From positions 62,001-126,000 of the forward strand of contig JACKOW010000011.1 of assembly GCA_024234055.1 (NCBI GenBank): a DNA stretch of 64,000 bases, read 5' to 3'. Shown here piece by piece: positions 8,284 through 17,298 of the stretch (positions are counted from its first letter, which is position 1; every line of letters starts with the position of its first letter). The DNA comes from Rhodanobacteraceae bacterium (lineage in GTDB: Bacteria > Pseudomonadota > Gammaproteobacteria > Xanthomonadales > SZUA-5). The position numbers and the translations under genes are program-made. A model generated the notes under the pieces. It was given only the letters and a program-made list of their open reading frames with translations, searched no databases and was not told the origin of the DNA.

Positions 8284-8671
8284 AGGGACGGGGCAGGGGG
8301 CACGGGGCACGGGAAAGGCTCAGGTCTCGGGTGCCAGTCGTCCCGCTCCTGTGTAGGAGCGCCCTTGCGGCGCGACCGGTGAGGCGACGAGCTTGCCGTC
8401 AGGCAGGCTGCAGCCAGAAGCTGGACGCGAAGTACGCAAAGGAAAAGCAGGGAGCGCGCGAAGAAGAGCGGTTAGAGTTTCATATGAGACAAGAGATCGA
8501 TGTCGCGGACCGTTGCTCTGGAGGGCGCAACGGCGGCCGGCGATGACTGAGCCGCAGTAGATCCAGACAAGTCTGGAACTACAGAAGCCCAAAGCCCATA
8601 GCCTTTTCCCCGTGTCCCGTGTCCCGTGTCCCGTGTCCCGTGTCCCGTGTCCCGTGTCCCGTGCCCCGCAA
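8284..8671. repeat. 388-bp intergenic block of mixed short repeats
   Basis: This gap holds no credible gene. From left to right: a G-rich GGGCACG run near 8290-8312; a REP-like hairpin at 8353-8377 (GTAGGAGCGCCC...GCGCGACC); the palindrome TCCAGACAAGTCTGGA at 8562-8577; and seven perfect tandem copies of GTGTCCC at 8612-8660 plus a degenerate eighth. The heptamer array ends 4 bp before the stop codon of the downstream minus-strand ABC exporter. The G-rich left end and C-rich right end are in inverted relation (ACGGGAAAGGCT versus AGCCTTTTCCCCGTG). Confidence 0.8.
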
Positions 8672-10420
8672 CTACACCAGCTGCAGCCGCGCCAGCTCGG
8701 CGTACAGGCCGCCCTGGGCCAGCAATTCCTCGTGCTTGCCCTGGGCCACGATGCGGCCGTGGTCGAGCACGACGATGCGGTCTGCCTTCTTCACGGTGGC
8801 CAGTCGATGGGCGATGACCAGGGTGGTGCGGCCGGCCATCAGCCGTTCCAGCGCTTGTTGTACGGCACGCTCGCTTTGCGCATCGAGCGCGCTTGTGGCT
8901 TCGTCCAGCAGCAGGACGGAGGCGTCGCGGAGCAGTGCCCGGGCAATGACCACGCGTTGCTGCTGGCCGCCGGACAGGCGGACGCCGCGCTCGCCGAGGT
9001 AGGTGTCCAGCCCCTGCGGCAGTGCGGCCAGGAAATCGTAGGCTTCCGCAGCACGTGCGGCGGCTTCCACTTCTTCGCGGCTGGCGTCGGGGCGACCGTA
9101 GCGGATGTTCTCCAGCGCGCTGGTGCCGAAGATCACCGGGTCCTGGGGCACCAGCGCATAGAGGCGACGCAGATCGGCGATGCGCAGATCGCGCAGATCG
9201 GTGCCGTCGACGGTGATACGGCCGGCAGCAGGGTCGTAGAAGCGCAGCAGCAACTGGAACAGCGTGCTCTTGCCGGCCCCGGACGGCCCGACCAGGGCCA
9301 CGGTCTCGCCGCTGCGCACTTCCAGATCGATGCCCTCCAGCGCGGCCACGTCCGGGCGCGAGTCGTAATGGAAGCGCAGTCCCTCGATGCAGATGTGTTC
9401 CTGCAGCGCAGCGGGCGCGGCGGTTGGAATTTCAGGGTCGCGGATACGTGGTTGGATGGCCAACAGCTCGGCCAGTCGGCCCATGGCACCCGAGGCCCGC
9501 TGGACATCGCCCCAGACCTCGCTGACGGCGCCCACCGAACCGGCCGCCAGCACCGCGTAGAGCACGAACTGACCGAGTTCGCCGCCGGTCAGCGTGCCGG
9601 CCAGGACCGCCTTGGCGCCGATCCACAGGACCACGGTGACGGCGCCGAAGACCAGCAGGATGGCGACGGCCGTCAGGCTGGCGCGCATGCGAATGCGTTT
9701 GGTGGCGGTGGCGAGCGTGCGCCGCACGGCGTCGCCAAAACGGGTCGACTCGCGGCCTTCGGCGACATTCGCCTGGACCGTGTGGATGGCGTTGAAGGTC
9801 TCGCCGGCGATGGCCGAGGAATCGGCTATGCGGTCCTGGCTCTCGCGCGAGAGCTTTTCGACCCGGCGACCGAAGATCAGGATCGGCGCCACCACCACCG
9901 GGATGCCGAGCACGATCAGCATCGACAGCTTCGGGCTGGTGATGACCAGCATGATCAGGGCGCCGACCAGCATCACCAGACTCCGCAAGGCCACCGAGGC
10001 GCTGGAGCCGACCACGGTCTGGATCAGCTCGGTGTCGGCGGTCAGCCGGCTCAGCAGTTCGCCGGTGCGGGTGTTTTCGTAGAAGCCGAGGTCCAGTCGC
10101 AGCAGGTGATCGTAGACCGCGCGGCGCAAGTCGGCCATGACCTGTTCGCCCAGCCGGGTGACGAAGTAGAAGCGGGCCGCGGTGCCGACGGCCAGCAGCA
10201 TGGCCACGGCCAGCAGCGCCAGGAAGTACTTGTCGACGTATTCGGCGTTGGCCTTGGAAAAACCGTGGTCGATCATCTGGCCTACCGCGCTGGGCAGCGA
10301 CAGCGAGGCCACCGAGGCCAGCAGCAGAAAGCCCAGAGCGCCGGCGATCAGACCCCGATAGGGCCGCAGGAAAGGGCGAAGCGCCGCCAACGGCGCAATG
10401 GATCGGGTTTTTTCGGTCAC
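8672..10420 (-). CDS. MsbA/ABCB-like ABC exporter (fused membrane and ATPase domains)
   Basis: A 582-residue half-transporter. The N-terminal 320 residues hold six membrane helices of the ABC exporter fold. The ATPase has Walker A GPSGAGKST, signature LSGGQQQRVVIARALL, Walker B VLLLDEATSALD and H-switch VIAHRLATV. The frame is open far upstream into the divergent gene, so I chose GTG at 10420 (VTEKTRSIAPLAALRPFLRPYRG by codon order), which gives the usual family N-terminus; the ribosome-binding site is weak. It may export lipids or hydrophobic compounds; the substrate is not determinable. It probably works as a homodimer. Confidence 0.85.
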   Translation of the reverse strand: MTEKTRSIAPLAALRPFLRPYRGLIAGALGFLLLASVASLSLPSAVGQMIDHGFSKANAEYVDKYFLALLAVAMLLAVGTAARFYFVTRLGEQVMADLRRAVYDHLLRLDLGFYENTRTGELLSRLTADTELIQTVVGSSASVALRSLVMLVGALIMLVITSPKLSMLIVLGIPVVVAPILIFGRRVEKLSRESQDRIADSSAIAGETFNAIHTVQANVAEGRESTRFGDAVRRTLATATKRIRMRASLTAVAILLVFGAVTVVLWIGAKAVLAGTLTGGELGQFVLYAVLAAGSVGAVSEVWGDVQRASGAMGRLAELLAIQPRIRDPEIPTAAPAALQEHICIEGLRFHYDSRPDVAALEGIDLEVRSGETVALVGPSGAGKSTLFQLLLRFYDPAAGRITVDGTDLRDLRIADLRRLYALVPQDPVIFGTSALENIRYGRPDASREEVEAAARAAEAYDFLAALPQGLDTYLGERGVRLSGGQQQRVVIARALLRDASVLLLDEATSALDAQSERAVQQALERLMAGRTTLVIAHRLATVKKADRIVVLDHGRIVAQGKHEELLAQGGLYAELARLQLV

Positions 10421-10640
10421 AGGCGGGCAGGTCTGGGAATGGGAAGTGATCGACCCGGCGAAGCACCCGCACAACTGCGGGCGCCTCCTGCTGGGATGGA
10501 CGCAAAGGCTGGAGTTTGTGCCGATCATCGGGAATACAAGGCCCGCTGGCCGCGCAGTGTTCTGCTGCCTCAGGTGGCGAAGACCGGCCCGCAATGTCCT
10601 ACCATAGGGACGCCAGCAAGGCATGCAGCGGGGAGGCGGC

Positions 10641-11699
10641 ATGGGAGAACCGTGGATGGTCTACGGCGCCTATGGGTATACCGGACGTCTGATTCTGGAA
10701 CAGGCCATCGCGGCCGGGTACAAGCCCGTGGTCGCAGGCCGTGATCCGGCGCGTACCGAGTCGGTGGCACTCGAATTCGGCCTGCCGCATCGCAGCTTCG
10801 AGTTGTCCGACACCCAGGCGCTGCGTCGCGGTCTGGAGGGTATGCGCGCCGTGCTCCATTGCGCCGGTCCGTTCTCGCAGACCGCCGCGCCGATGATTGC
10901 CGCCTGCCTGCAGGTAGGCACGCATTATCTGGACATCACCGGCGAGATCGACGTCTTTGCCTATGCCCATGCCAACGACGGTGCCGCGCGCAAGCATGGC
11001 GTGGCGCTGGTGCCGGGCGTGGGATTCGACGTGGTGCCCACCGATTGTCTGGCAGCCATGCTCCGGGAGGATCTGCCCGATGCCAACGAGCTGCTGCTGG
11101 CTTTCGACGCCGAGGGTGGCCCCAGCCGCGGTACGGCGCTGACCGGCATCGAGGGACTGGGCAAGGGTGGCCGCATCCGCCGCGACGGCGAGCTGATCCG
11201 CGTGCCGCTCGGCTACAAGCGCCGCGAGATCAACTTTCCGCGCGGCAGTCGTCAGTGCGTGACCATCCCCTGGGGCGATGTCTACACGGCATTTGTCAGC
11301 ACCGGCATTCAGAATATCGAGGTCTACATGGCGATGCCGCCGCGCACCATCACCAATCTGCGACGCCTGCGCTGGCTGACGCCCCTGCTGGGTCTGGCAC
11401 CGGTGCAGTGGTTGCTGAAGCGCCGGGTCGAAGCCAGCGTCCAAGGGCCTTCGGCGCAGCGCCGCGGTGAATGCCACGCCTATGTCTACGGAGAGGTGCG
11501 CAATCCGCGCGGCGATGTGCGCGCGGCCACGCTGACCACGCCCAATGGCTACGCGCTGACGGCGATGTCGGCCCTCCGGATCGCTCGCTTCCTGGCCACC
11601 GACATCGGTCCGCATGCGGGCTTCTACACGCCGTCGCTGCTGATGGGTTCGAACTTCGTGCGCAAGCTCAAGGGGGTTGAGTACGCCAGGGTGCGTTGA
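10641..11699 (+). CDS. saccharopine dehydrogenase-like / trans-acting enoyl reductase family protein
   Basis: A 352-residue protein with an N-terminal Rossmann fold. VYGAYGYTGRLI is the NAD(P)-binding loop of the saccharopine-dehydrogenase-like family, followed by GPFSQTAAPMIAACL and THYLDITGE. Family members act as enoyl reductases in lipid synthesis or remain uncharacterised. The strong GGGAGG before ATG 10641 favours this start over the ATG at 10623. It is divergent from the ABC exporter with about 220 bp between starts. Lysine metabolism is unlikely because no other pathway gene is nearby. Confidence 0.8.
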   Translation: MGEPWMVYGAYGYTGRLILEQAIAAGYKPVVAGRDPARTESVALEFGLPHRSFELSDTQALRRGLEGMRAVLHCAGPFSQTAAPMIAACLQVGTHYLDITGEIDVFAYAHANDGAARKHGVALVPGVGFDVVPTDCLAAMLREDLPDANELLLAFDAEGGPSRGTALTGIEGLGKGGRIRRDGELIRVPLGYKRREINFPRGSRQCVTIPWGDVYTAFVSTGIQNIEVYMAMPPRTITNLRRLRWLTPLLGLAPVQWLLKRRVEASVQGPSAQRRGECHAYVYGEVRNPRGDVRAATLTTPNGYALTAMSALRIARFLATDIGPHAGFYTPSLLMGSNFVRKLKGVEYARVR

Positions 11700-11700
11700 C

Positions 11701-11811
11701 GAGGGCAAGAGGGCAAGAGGGCAAGAGGGCACGCTTGAGCAGGCATCGCAGCTCTTGATTTTTCGTGCCCTCGTGCCCTCTCGCCCTCGTGCCCTCACGC
11801 CCTCGTGCTCT
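11701..11811. repeat. inverted pair of 8-bp tandem arrays
   Basis: Four copies of GAGGGCAA (the last GAGGGCAC) at 11701-11732 face six copies of a CGTGCCCT-type octamer at 11764-11811. The two arrays are reverse complements and could fold into one long hairpin, so the block could act as a terminator for the preceding gene. Related G-rich octamers recur at 46816-46885. Confidence 0.75.
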
Positions 11812-11832
11812 CAAGCCTTCCCGCAAGACCGG

Positions 11833-12084
11833 TCAAGCCCCGCCGCGCGGCTGCCTGACCCAGGCCAGCAAACGATCCACCTGATCGGCGTCGGCATGCT
11901 GGCAGGCGGCCTGGAAGGCGGTGCGATGGGCGTCGCCGAGTTCAGGGTCAGCACTCAGATGCGGGCTGTGGTAGGCAAAATGTAGTGCCAATCCCTGATC
12001 GGGTTCGATACGGATGCGTACCGTGCGCCTGCACCCAGCCAGCGTCGGTGGGAATAGCGTGTGTTGCAGACCAGTGGCGTTCAC
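11833..12084 (-). CDS. small hypothetical protein, 83 residues (doubtful)
   Basis: The frame starts at GTG 12084 and ends at 11833. Its second half (from about residue 22, TVRIRIEPDQGLALHF, through DPELGDAHRTAFQAACQ) has the codon bias of this genome, whereas the N-terminal 20 residues look less convincing. There is no clear ribosome-binding site and no family I recognise. Upstream, 12085-12120 is unusually AT-rich and may be a promoter. The reading could instead be a decayed fragment of a longer gene. Confidence 0.4.
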   Translation of the reverse strand: MNATGLQHTLFPPTLAGCRRTVRIRIEPDQGLALHFAYHSPHLSADPELGDAHRTAFQAACQHADADQVDRLLAWVRQPRGGA

Positions 12085-12224
12085 ACGACGTTTATTTACG
12101 TCTATTCTCTGTGAATTCGCATAGGCTGCAAAGCACCGGCGTGTAGCGAAGCGCCTCATGACGTAGACCCACCGTCCTCTTCGGGAGCGAGGGCCGCGTC
12201 CCATCAAATCTGCAGGAGACGAGT

Positions 12225-13718
12225 ATGCGCAAGACCCATCTGACTCTGGCATTGGCTGCCGGCCTGGTGCCGTGGATCGCAGCATCGGCCGTCACCATCG
12301 GCGATGGCCCGATCGTTGAAAATCATCTGGATCAAGCCCAGATCGACAACGGTGCGGTGACCTTCGATCAGCTCTTTGCCCAGGGCAAGCTGCTGTTCCA
12401 GGCCAAGTTCAACATGTTCGACGGTCAGGGTCGGCCGGGTACGACCGGCGGTGGCGCCGCGCGTGTGCCCGGTAGCGCACCGGCTTTCATCCGCACCTCG
12501 GCCCCCGAATCCAATTCCTGCTCCGGTTGCCACAACCAGCCTTTCTCCGGCGGCGGCGGCGACATCGTCGCCAATGTCTTCGTGCTGGCGCAAACCCTGG
12601 ATCCGGTCACTGAATCGGTCAACGCCCAGTTCAGCAACGATCGCAATACGCTGGGCATGCAGGGCACGGCCGGCATCGAGATGCTCGCTCGTGAAATGAC
12701 CGCGGAATTGCAGATGATCCGTGAACAGGCGCTCAGCGCCGCGCGAGGCACCGGCCGCACCACGCGTCTGGCCCTGACCACCAAGAACGTGAACTTCGGC
12801 TTCGTCACCGCCCATGCCGACGGCACGGTGGACACCAGCGAGATCGAGGGCATCAATGCCGATCTGATCCTTCGTCCCTTCCACCAGAAGGGCGCGGTGA
12901 TCTCCTTGCGCGAGTTCACCAACAACGCCATGAACCACCACCACGGCATGCAGTCGGTCGAGCGCTTCGGCGCCGCCCGCACTGGCACTGCCGATTTCGA
13001 TCAGGACGGCGTCGCCGATGAGCTGACCGTGGGCGACATCACTGCGACCACCATCTATCAGGCCGCGCTGAATACGCCGGGGCAGGTGCTGCCGGACGAC
13101 GTCGGTGCGCTGCGTGCGGTCATCCGCGGTGAACGCAAGTTCGAAACCGTCGGTTGCGCCGATTGCCACGTGCCGTCCCTGAAACTGAATACCACCCAGT
13201 TCACCGAGCCCAATCCGTACAACCCGGATGGCAACCTGAAGCCCAACGAAGTCGCGCAGGTGTTCAGTTTCGACATGACCACCCAGGGTCAGTTGCCGCG
13301 CTTCGAGGCCGCTGCCGGTGGTGGCATCAATGTCCGCGCCTACACCGATCTCAAGCGCCACAATCTCTGCGATGCGCAGGTTCGTCACTACTGCAACGAG
13401 CAGGTGGTGCAGGGCGGTATCTCAACCGAAGTGTTCCTGACTCGACGCCTGTGGGATGCCGGCAATTCCGCGCCCTATGGCCATCGCGGCGATCTGACCA
13501 CGCTGACCGAGGCCATCATGGCCCACGGTGGCGAAGCGGCTGCCTCGCGCGTGGCCTTCGAGCAGTTGGGAGCGCAGGGTCAGGCCGAGATCATCGAGTT
13601 CCTGAAGTCACTGCAGATGCTGGAGCCGGGTACGCCTTCGCTGGTGGTCGACAAGCGCGGCAAGCCGGCTGACAAGGCGGCTGCTGCCAAGCGTGTCGGT
13701 GAGGCGGTCAAGGGCTGA
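12225..13718 (+). CDS. di-haem oxidoreductase (putative peroxidase, DHOR family)
   Basis: A 497-residue exported protein with a signal peptide to about residue 21. It has two haem c sites: CSGCH (C99, C102, H103) and CADCH (C311, C314, H315). A calcium-binding-like loop DFDQDGVADE lies at about 258-267. This is the arrangement of the di-haem oxidoreductase family related to bacterial cytochrome c peroxidase, but longer than classical CcpA-type peroxidases. It should act in the periplasm, and maturation would need cytochrome c biogenesis genes, which are not in the window. AGGAG precedes the ATG. Many relatives sit beside imelysin genes; none is seen here. Confidence 0.85.
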   Translation: MRKTHLTLALAAGLVPWIAASAVTIGDGPIVENHLDQAQIDNGAVTFDQLFAQGKLLFQAKFNMFDGQGRPGTTGGGAARVPGSAPAFIRTSAPESNSCSGCHNQPFSGGGGDIVANVFVLAQTLDPVTESVNAQFSNDRNTLGMQGTAGIEMLAREMTAELQMIREQALSAARGTGRTTRLALTTKNVNFGFVTAHADGTVDTSEIEGINADLILRPFHQKGAVISLREFTNNAMNHHHGMQSVERFGAARTGTADFDQDGVADELTVGDITATTIYQAALNTPGQVLPDDVGALRAVIRGERKFETVGCADCHVPSLKLNTTQFTEPNPYNPDGNLKPNEVAQVFSFDMTTQGQLPRFEAAAGGGINVRAYTDLKRHNLCDAQVRHYCNEQVVQGGISTEVFLTRRLWDAGNSAPYGHRGDLTTLTEAIMAHGGEAAASRVAFEQLGAQGQAEIIEFLKSLQMLEPGTPSLVVDKRGKPADKAAAAKRVGEAVKG

Positions 13719-13738
13719 TAGCCTGTTGTTCTGATGGT

Positions 13739-13770
13739 GCCCGGGCCGGGCTTCGCGCGGCCCGGGCTTT
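13739..13770 (+). terminator. hairpin terminator between convergent genes
   Basis: GCCCGGGCC and GGCCCGGGC form a 9-bp GC stem around an 11-base loop, followed by TTT. It lies 20 bp after the di-haem oxidoreductase stop and faces the convergent GTPase gene. Confidence 0.7.
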
Positions 13771-13841
13771 CAGACGAATTGGCTGGCCGGTGAACCGCTG
13801 CGCGAGTCACCTCGGGTTGCGAAACGCGTTGCTGGCCCGCC

Positions 13842-15140
13842 TCAGTTGCGCAGACGCGCGAGGATTTCGGCGCGGGCGTCGCGCAGGATGGAATCCCGGT
13901 CCAGGCTGCCGAGGATGTCCTCGACCACCCGCTTGGGTCCGCGTTCGCCCCAGCTCTTGCCGTTGGCCAGATAGGCCTGGGCAGCGCGTCCGGTGATGTA
14001 GGTGGAGAAATAGGCGAGTGCCCCCTGGGCGCCTGCGGTCAGCGCAGTGGATAGTCCAACACTGATGCCCTTGAGCGCGCTGGCAAGCACGTTCACGCCC
14101 CAGATGGCCCCCATCAGCAGCGCGATCTGTGCCGCAATCTTCAGTACCAGTTCGCCAGCCTCAGCCTTGGTGAAAGGCAGGCCATAGACATGCCCCAGGT
14201 GCGTGACCAGCGCCACATCGAAGCCGGCTGCGGCGGCCAGGTCGGTCAGCGGCACCGGGTTCAGGCCCACGGCCACGCCCTTGCCCAACGCATAGTTGCG
14301 GATCAGCTTGTCGGCGACGTCGCGACGGACTTCGGTCAGACGCTTGCCGACTTCGTCGCTCAGGCGCCCGGCGAACAAACCGGCATTGAGCGCGGCCAGG
14401 GTCTTGCCTTCGCTGGCGAGCACATCAAACACGGTGGCGCGCAGGCTGGCCACATCCGGCGGCGGTATTTCCATCGATTCGCTCTCGCTGCCATCGGCCT
14501 CGACGCGGATCACCCGACGCGGTGCCGGCAGGGCGCTGGCGGCGATGACATGCTGCGGGCGCAACAGGCCCTGGGTGTAGACGCGCAGTCTTTCCAGCAA
14601 TGCTTCGCGCTCGGCCGCGAGGTAGCGATCGGCCTTGTTCAACACCAGCAACATCGGCCGGCGAGTGGCGGCGAGTTCCTTCAGGGCCTCGCCCTCGGTG
14701 GCAGTCAGGTCGCCATCGACCACGAAGATCACCAGATCCGAGCGCCCGGCCACGTGTCGGGCCAGACGCTCACGCTCGGCGCCGTCGATCTCATTGATGC
14801 CCGGGGTGTCGATCAGATGTACCCCGGAGTCGCCGATACGTTGCCACTGGGCGCTTTCGCGCGCCGTGGTGGTGCCATGCAGCACGCCCACGGTGAAATG
14901 ACTTTGACCGATCAGCGCATTCAGCAGCGCCGACTTGCCGACACTGACGCGACCGAACACCGCCACGTGCAACTCGCCCTGTTCGAGCTTGTCGATCAGG
15001 CGTTCAATCTCGGCGAACTCGGGTTCCAGCGCCCGCCGTACCTCGGCCGGCAGCGCCGGATCGTCGATCAGGGCCCGCAGACTGTCCACGGTTTGCGCCA
15101 GATGGCGATGCTGCTGCGGGGTCTGTACGTCGGAATTCAT
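13842..15140 (-). CDS. GTPase with C-terminal DUF697-like membrane region (1)
   Basis: A 432-residue protein. The G domain has G1 GRVSVGKS (63-70), G3 DTPG, and G4 NKAD, with an Era/EngA-like fold. The C-terminal half holds hydrophobic helices (LKIAAQIALLMGAIWGVNVL region) of the DUF697/YcjF type that associate with the inner membrane. It is the last gene of a three-gene minus-strand unit and is 14 bp after the YceI gene. A second, clearly related GTPase begins the same unit. The role is unknown; related proteins have been linked to envelope stress or membrane dynamics. Confidence 0.8.
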   Translation of the reverse strand: MNSDVQTPQQHRHLAQTVDSLRALIDDPALPAEVRRALEPEFAEIERLIDKLEQGELHVAVFGRVSVGKSALLNALIGQSHFTVGVLHGTTTARESAQWQRIGDSGVHLIDTPGINEIDGAERERLARHVAGRSDLVIFVVDGDLTATEGEALKELAATRRPMLLVLNKADRYLAAEREALLERLRVYTQGLLRPQHVIAASALPAPRRVIRVEADGSESESMEIPPPDVASLRATVFDVLASEGKTLAALNAGLFAGRLSDEVGKRLTEVRRDVADKLIRNYALGKGVAVGLNPVPLTDLAAAAGFDVALVTHLGHVYGLPFTKAEAGELVLKIAAQIALLMGAIWGVNVLASALKGISVGLSTALTAGAQGALAYFSTYITGRAAQAYLANGKSWGERGPKRVVEDILGSLDRDSILRDARAEILARLRN

Positions 15141-15154
15141 CGATGGGGCCTTTG

Positions 15155-15757
15155 CTAGCGCTTGCGCGGGCGGCGATTGACCGAGTTCAGGCGCTGGCCT
15201 TCAACCTCGATGCGCAGTTCGACGGTGTCTGCCAGTGTGCCCTGCAGGGCATCGAGGCCGAACGCTGATCGGCTGAGCGTGGCGGTAGCCGAAAAGCCGG
15301 CCGTGTCCTTCAGCGTGTAGGGGTGGATGCCCTGGCGGTTGATCCGCACGGCCAGCGCCACTTCACCGCTGTGGCCGCGCAGTGTCAGCTCGCCGTGGAT
15401 GATGGCGTGTTCGCCGTCAATGGTCTCGAAGCGCTGGCTGACAAAGCGCGCTTGCGGAAACGCTTCGGCGGCAAACCATTTGCGGCCGAGCAGCGTGCGA
15501 TTCCACGTGGCGTCGCCCATCTCCAGCGAATCTATGTCGATGCTGACATCGACCCGATTGGCAGCGGGGTTGTCGGGGTCGTAGCTGAACTCGCCCTGCC
15601 AGCGCGTGAAGCGCCCGATCGAGGTCGAGAAACCCATGTGATCGGCGAAGAACAGCAGTTGCGAATGCACTGGATCAAAGCGATAGTCGACGGGCGCCGC
15701 GGTGGCCGCGGTGATGCCGGCCAGGCACAGCAGCAACAGGGCCAGAGATCTGCTCAC
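15155..15757 (-). CDS. YceI-family periplasmic lipid-binding protein
   Basis: A 200-residue protein with a signal peptide cleaved near residue 20 (TAATAAPVDYRF). YRFDPVHSQLLFFADHMGFS and RFTRWQGEFSYD are the hallmarks of the YceI lipocalin-like barrel, which binds polyisoprenoids or other amphiphiles. Its start codon overlaps the upstream GTPase gene by 4 bp. Placement between two GTPase genes suggests a shared role in the envelope, but that is inference. Confidence 0.9.
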   Translation of the reverse strand: MSRSLALLLLCLAGITAATAAPVDYRFDPVHSQLLFFADHMGFSTSIGRFTRWQGEFSYDPDNPAANRVDVSIDIDSLEMGDATWNRTLLGRKWFAAEAFPQARFVSQRFETIDGEHAIIHGELTLRGHSGEVALAVRINRQGIHPYTLKDTAGFSATATLSRSAFGLDALQGTLADTVELRIEVEGQRLNSVNRRPRKR

Positions 15758-17298
15758 GGTGTCTCCCGGGTCTGTGGCGGCGACTCGATTTCCTTGCGCA
15801 CGTCCAGCGCCAGTTTCAGCATGTCCGGGGCCAGCTGCAGCAGTCGGCTGCGGTCCGACAGGCTGCTGTCGAACTGGGCCAGGGCCTGCTGCCGATCAAA
15901 TCCCTGGCCACGATCGAGAGTATCGGCCACGGCTTTTCCGAGGCTGTCGAAGATCATGGCGTAGGCGACCGCATGGATCAGACCGCCACCGAGGGTGCCG
16001 AGGCCTGGAAAGGCCTTGAGGGCGTTGCCGGCGATGGCCAGTATCAGTGCCGAGGTGCCGCGCAATCGGCCGCCGGCCAGCTCGATGAAGTTGTCCAGAT
16101 CGATGCTGCGCATCGGCACCTGGTAGAGCTGGGTGAGTTCCGACAGCAGCCGCGAGGCGAGTACACCCTGGATGACCAGATCGCTGCCCGGGGCCACGGC
16201 GGCCATCGCCCCCAGCGCCGCCTTGCGGGCGTATTCGCGCACCAGCGTGGCCGCCCGCCGCCGACGTTCGTCGGATTCGATCGCGTCCAGCTTGAGGTCG
16301 AGCGCACCCAGCACAGCGTGCTGACGGCCCTTCTCGTAGGCCTGTGGGCCACGCCGGGCGATGTCGCTCAGCGCCTCCAGCAGCGGCTCGATCTGCGGCG
16401 CGCGCGGGCGCTCCCGAGTGCTGATCGTGCCATCGGCAGCGCGCACGTCCACCGTCTCCGAGCCGCCAGCGGAAATCGCCAGAGGCTTCACGCCGGTGCG
16501 CTCCTGCAGGCGTTGGCGCAGCGCGGCCAGCTCTTCGGGGCGATAGCGATCGGACTTGTTGAGCAGCAGCAACACCGGCTTGTGGAACTGGCCCAGCCAG
16601 GCCAGTTCCTCGGCCTGGGTGCGGCTGAGATCGCCGTCGCAGACGTAGGCCACCACATGGGCACGCAGCGCTTCTTCACGGGCGGCGACGGCGCGGCTCT
16701 CGCCGTGCCATTCGCTGGTGCCGGGCACGTCCGCCAGCATCAGGGTTTGCCCACCCGACAGCGTGCCCTGGTAGTGGCGCACGCTGCGGGTAGTGCCGGC
16801 GAGCACGTCGACGCGGGCTTCGCTGCCGGGCACGAGCGCCCGGATCAGCGAACTCTTGCCGGCACTGACATCGCCGAACAGGGCGACGAAGACCTGCTCC
16901 AGCGCCGCTCGCTGATCCAGTTCCACCAGCTCGGCCTTGAGCGGATCGGCAAGCCCCTGCAGCGCCGGGTTGGCAATGCGGGCCTCGATCGATGGCCGGT
17001 CGATGGACTTGGACACCGCTGCCGGCCCCTGGCGCCGCGGATGCAGCAGCCGCCACAGCAGCCAGCCGGTCACCAGCACCAGCGCTGAGACAAAGCCGCC
17101 GGTGAGCACTCCTAGCCACAAAGGGAGCCGCTGCAGCCGTTCTATGATCGAGAGGGCGGCATCGGTGGCGTAGATGGCCGACAGGATCAGACCCAGAGCG
17201 CTGGCGACGACGATGGCGGCCAGCAACAGGCGGATGCGCAGGCTACGGGGGGCTGCGGAGATGGCGGGTGCAGAATCTGGCGGTTGCGGTTGGGCCAT
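15754..17298 (-). CDS. GTPase with N-terminal membrane helices and DUF697-like region (2)
   Basis: A 514-residue protein. Two membrane helices lie at about residues 22-44 and 61-84, then a G domain with G1 GDVSAGKS (142-149), G3 DVPG, G4 NKSD. The C-terminal part has the same hydrophobic DUF697-like arrangement as the downstream GTPase. ATG at 17298 (MAQPQPPDSAP) is chosen because the upstream frame reads into the divergent gene. G3 is DVPG rather than DTPG. It overlaps the YceI gene by 4 bp, so the three genes form one transcript. Confidence 0.78.
   Translation of the reverse strand: MAQPQPPDSAPAISAAPRSLRIRLLLAAIVVASALGLILSAIYATDAALSIIERLQRLPLWLGVLTGGFVSALVLVTGWLLWRLLHPRRQGPAAVSKSIDRPSIEARIANPALQGLADPLKAELVELDQRAALEQVFVALFGDVSAGKSSLIRALVPGSEARVDVLAGTTRSVRHYQGTLSGGQTLMLADVPGTSEWHGESRAVAAREEALRAHVVAYVCDGDLSRTQAEELAWLGQFHKPVLLLLNKSDRYRPEELAALRQRLQERTGVKPLAISAGGSETVDVRAADGTISTRERPRAPQIEPLLEALSDIARRGPQAYEKGRQHAVLGALDLKLDAIESDERRRRAATLVREYARKAALGAMAAVAPGSDLVIQGVLASRLLSELTQLYQVPMRSIDLDNFIELAGGRLRGTSALILAIAGNALKAFPGLGTLGGGLIHAVAYAMIFDSLGKAVADTLDRGQGFDRQQALAQFDSSLSDRSRLLQLAPDMLKLALDVRKEIESPPQTRETP

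Noticed and set aside
8612..10744. A 710-codon open frame on the plus strand
   Set aside because: It is antisense to the ABC exporter, begins in GTGTCCC repeats and has no domain motif.
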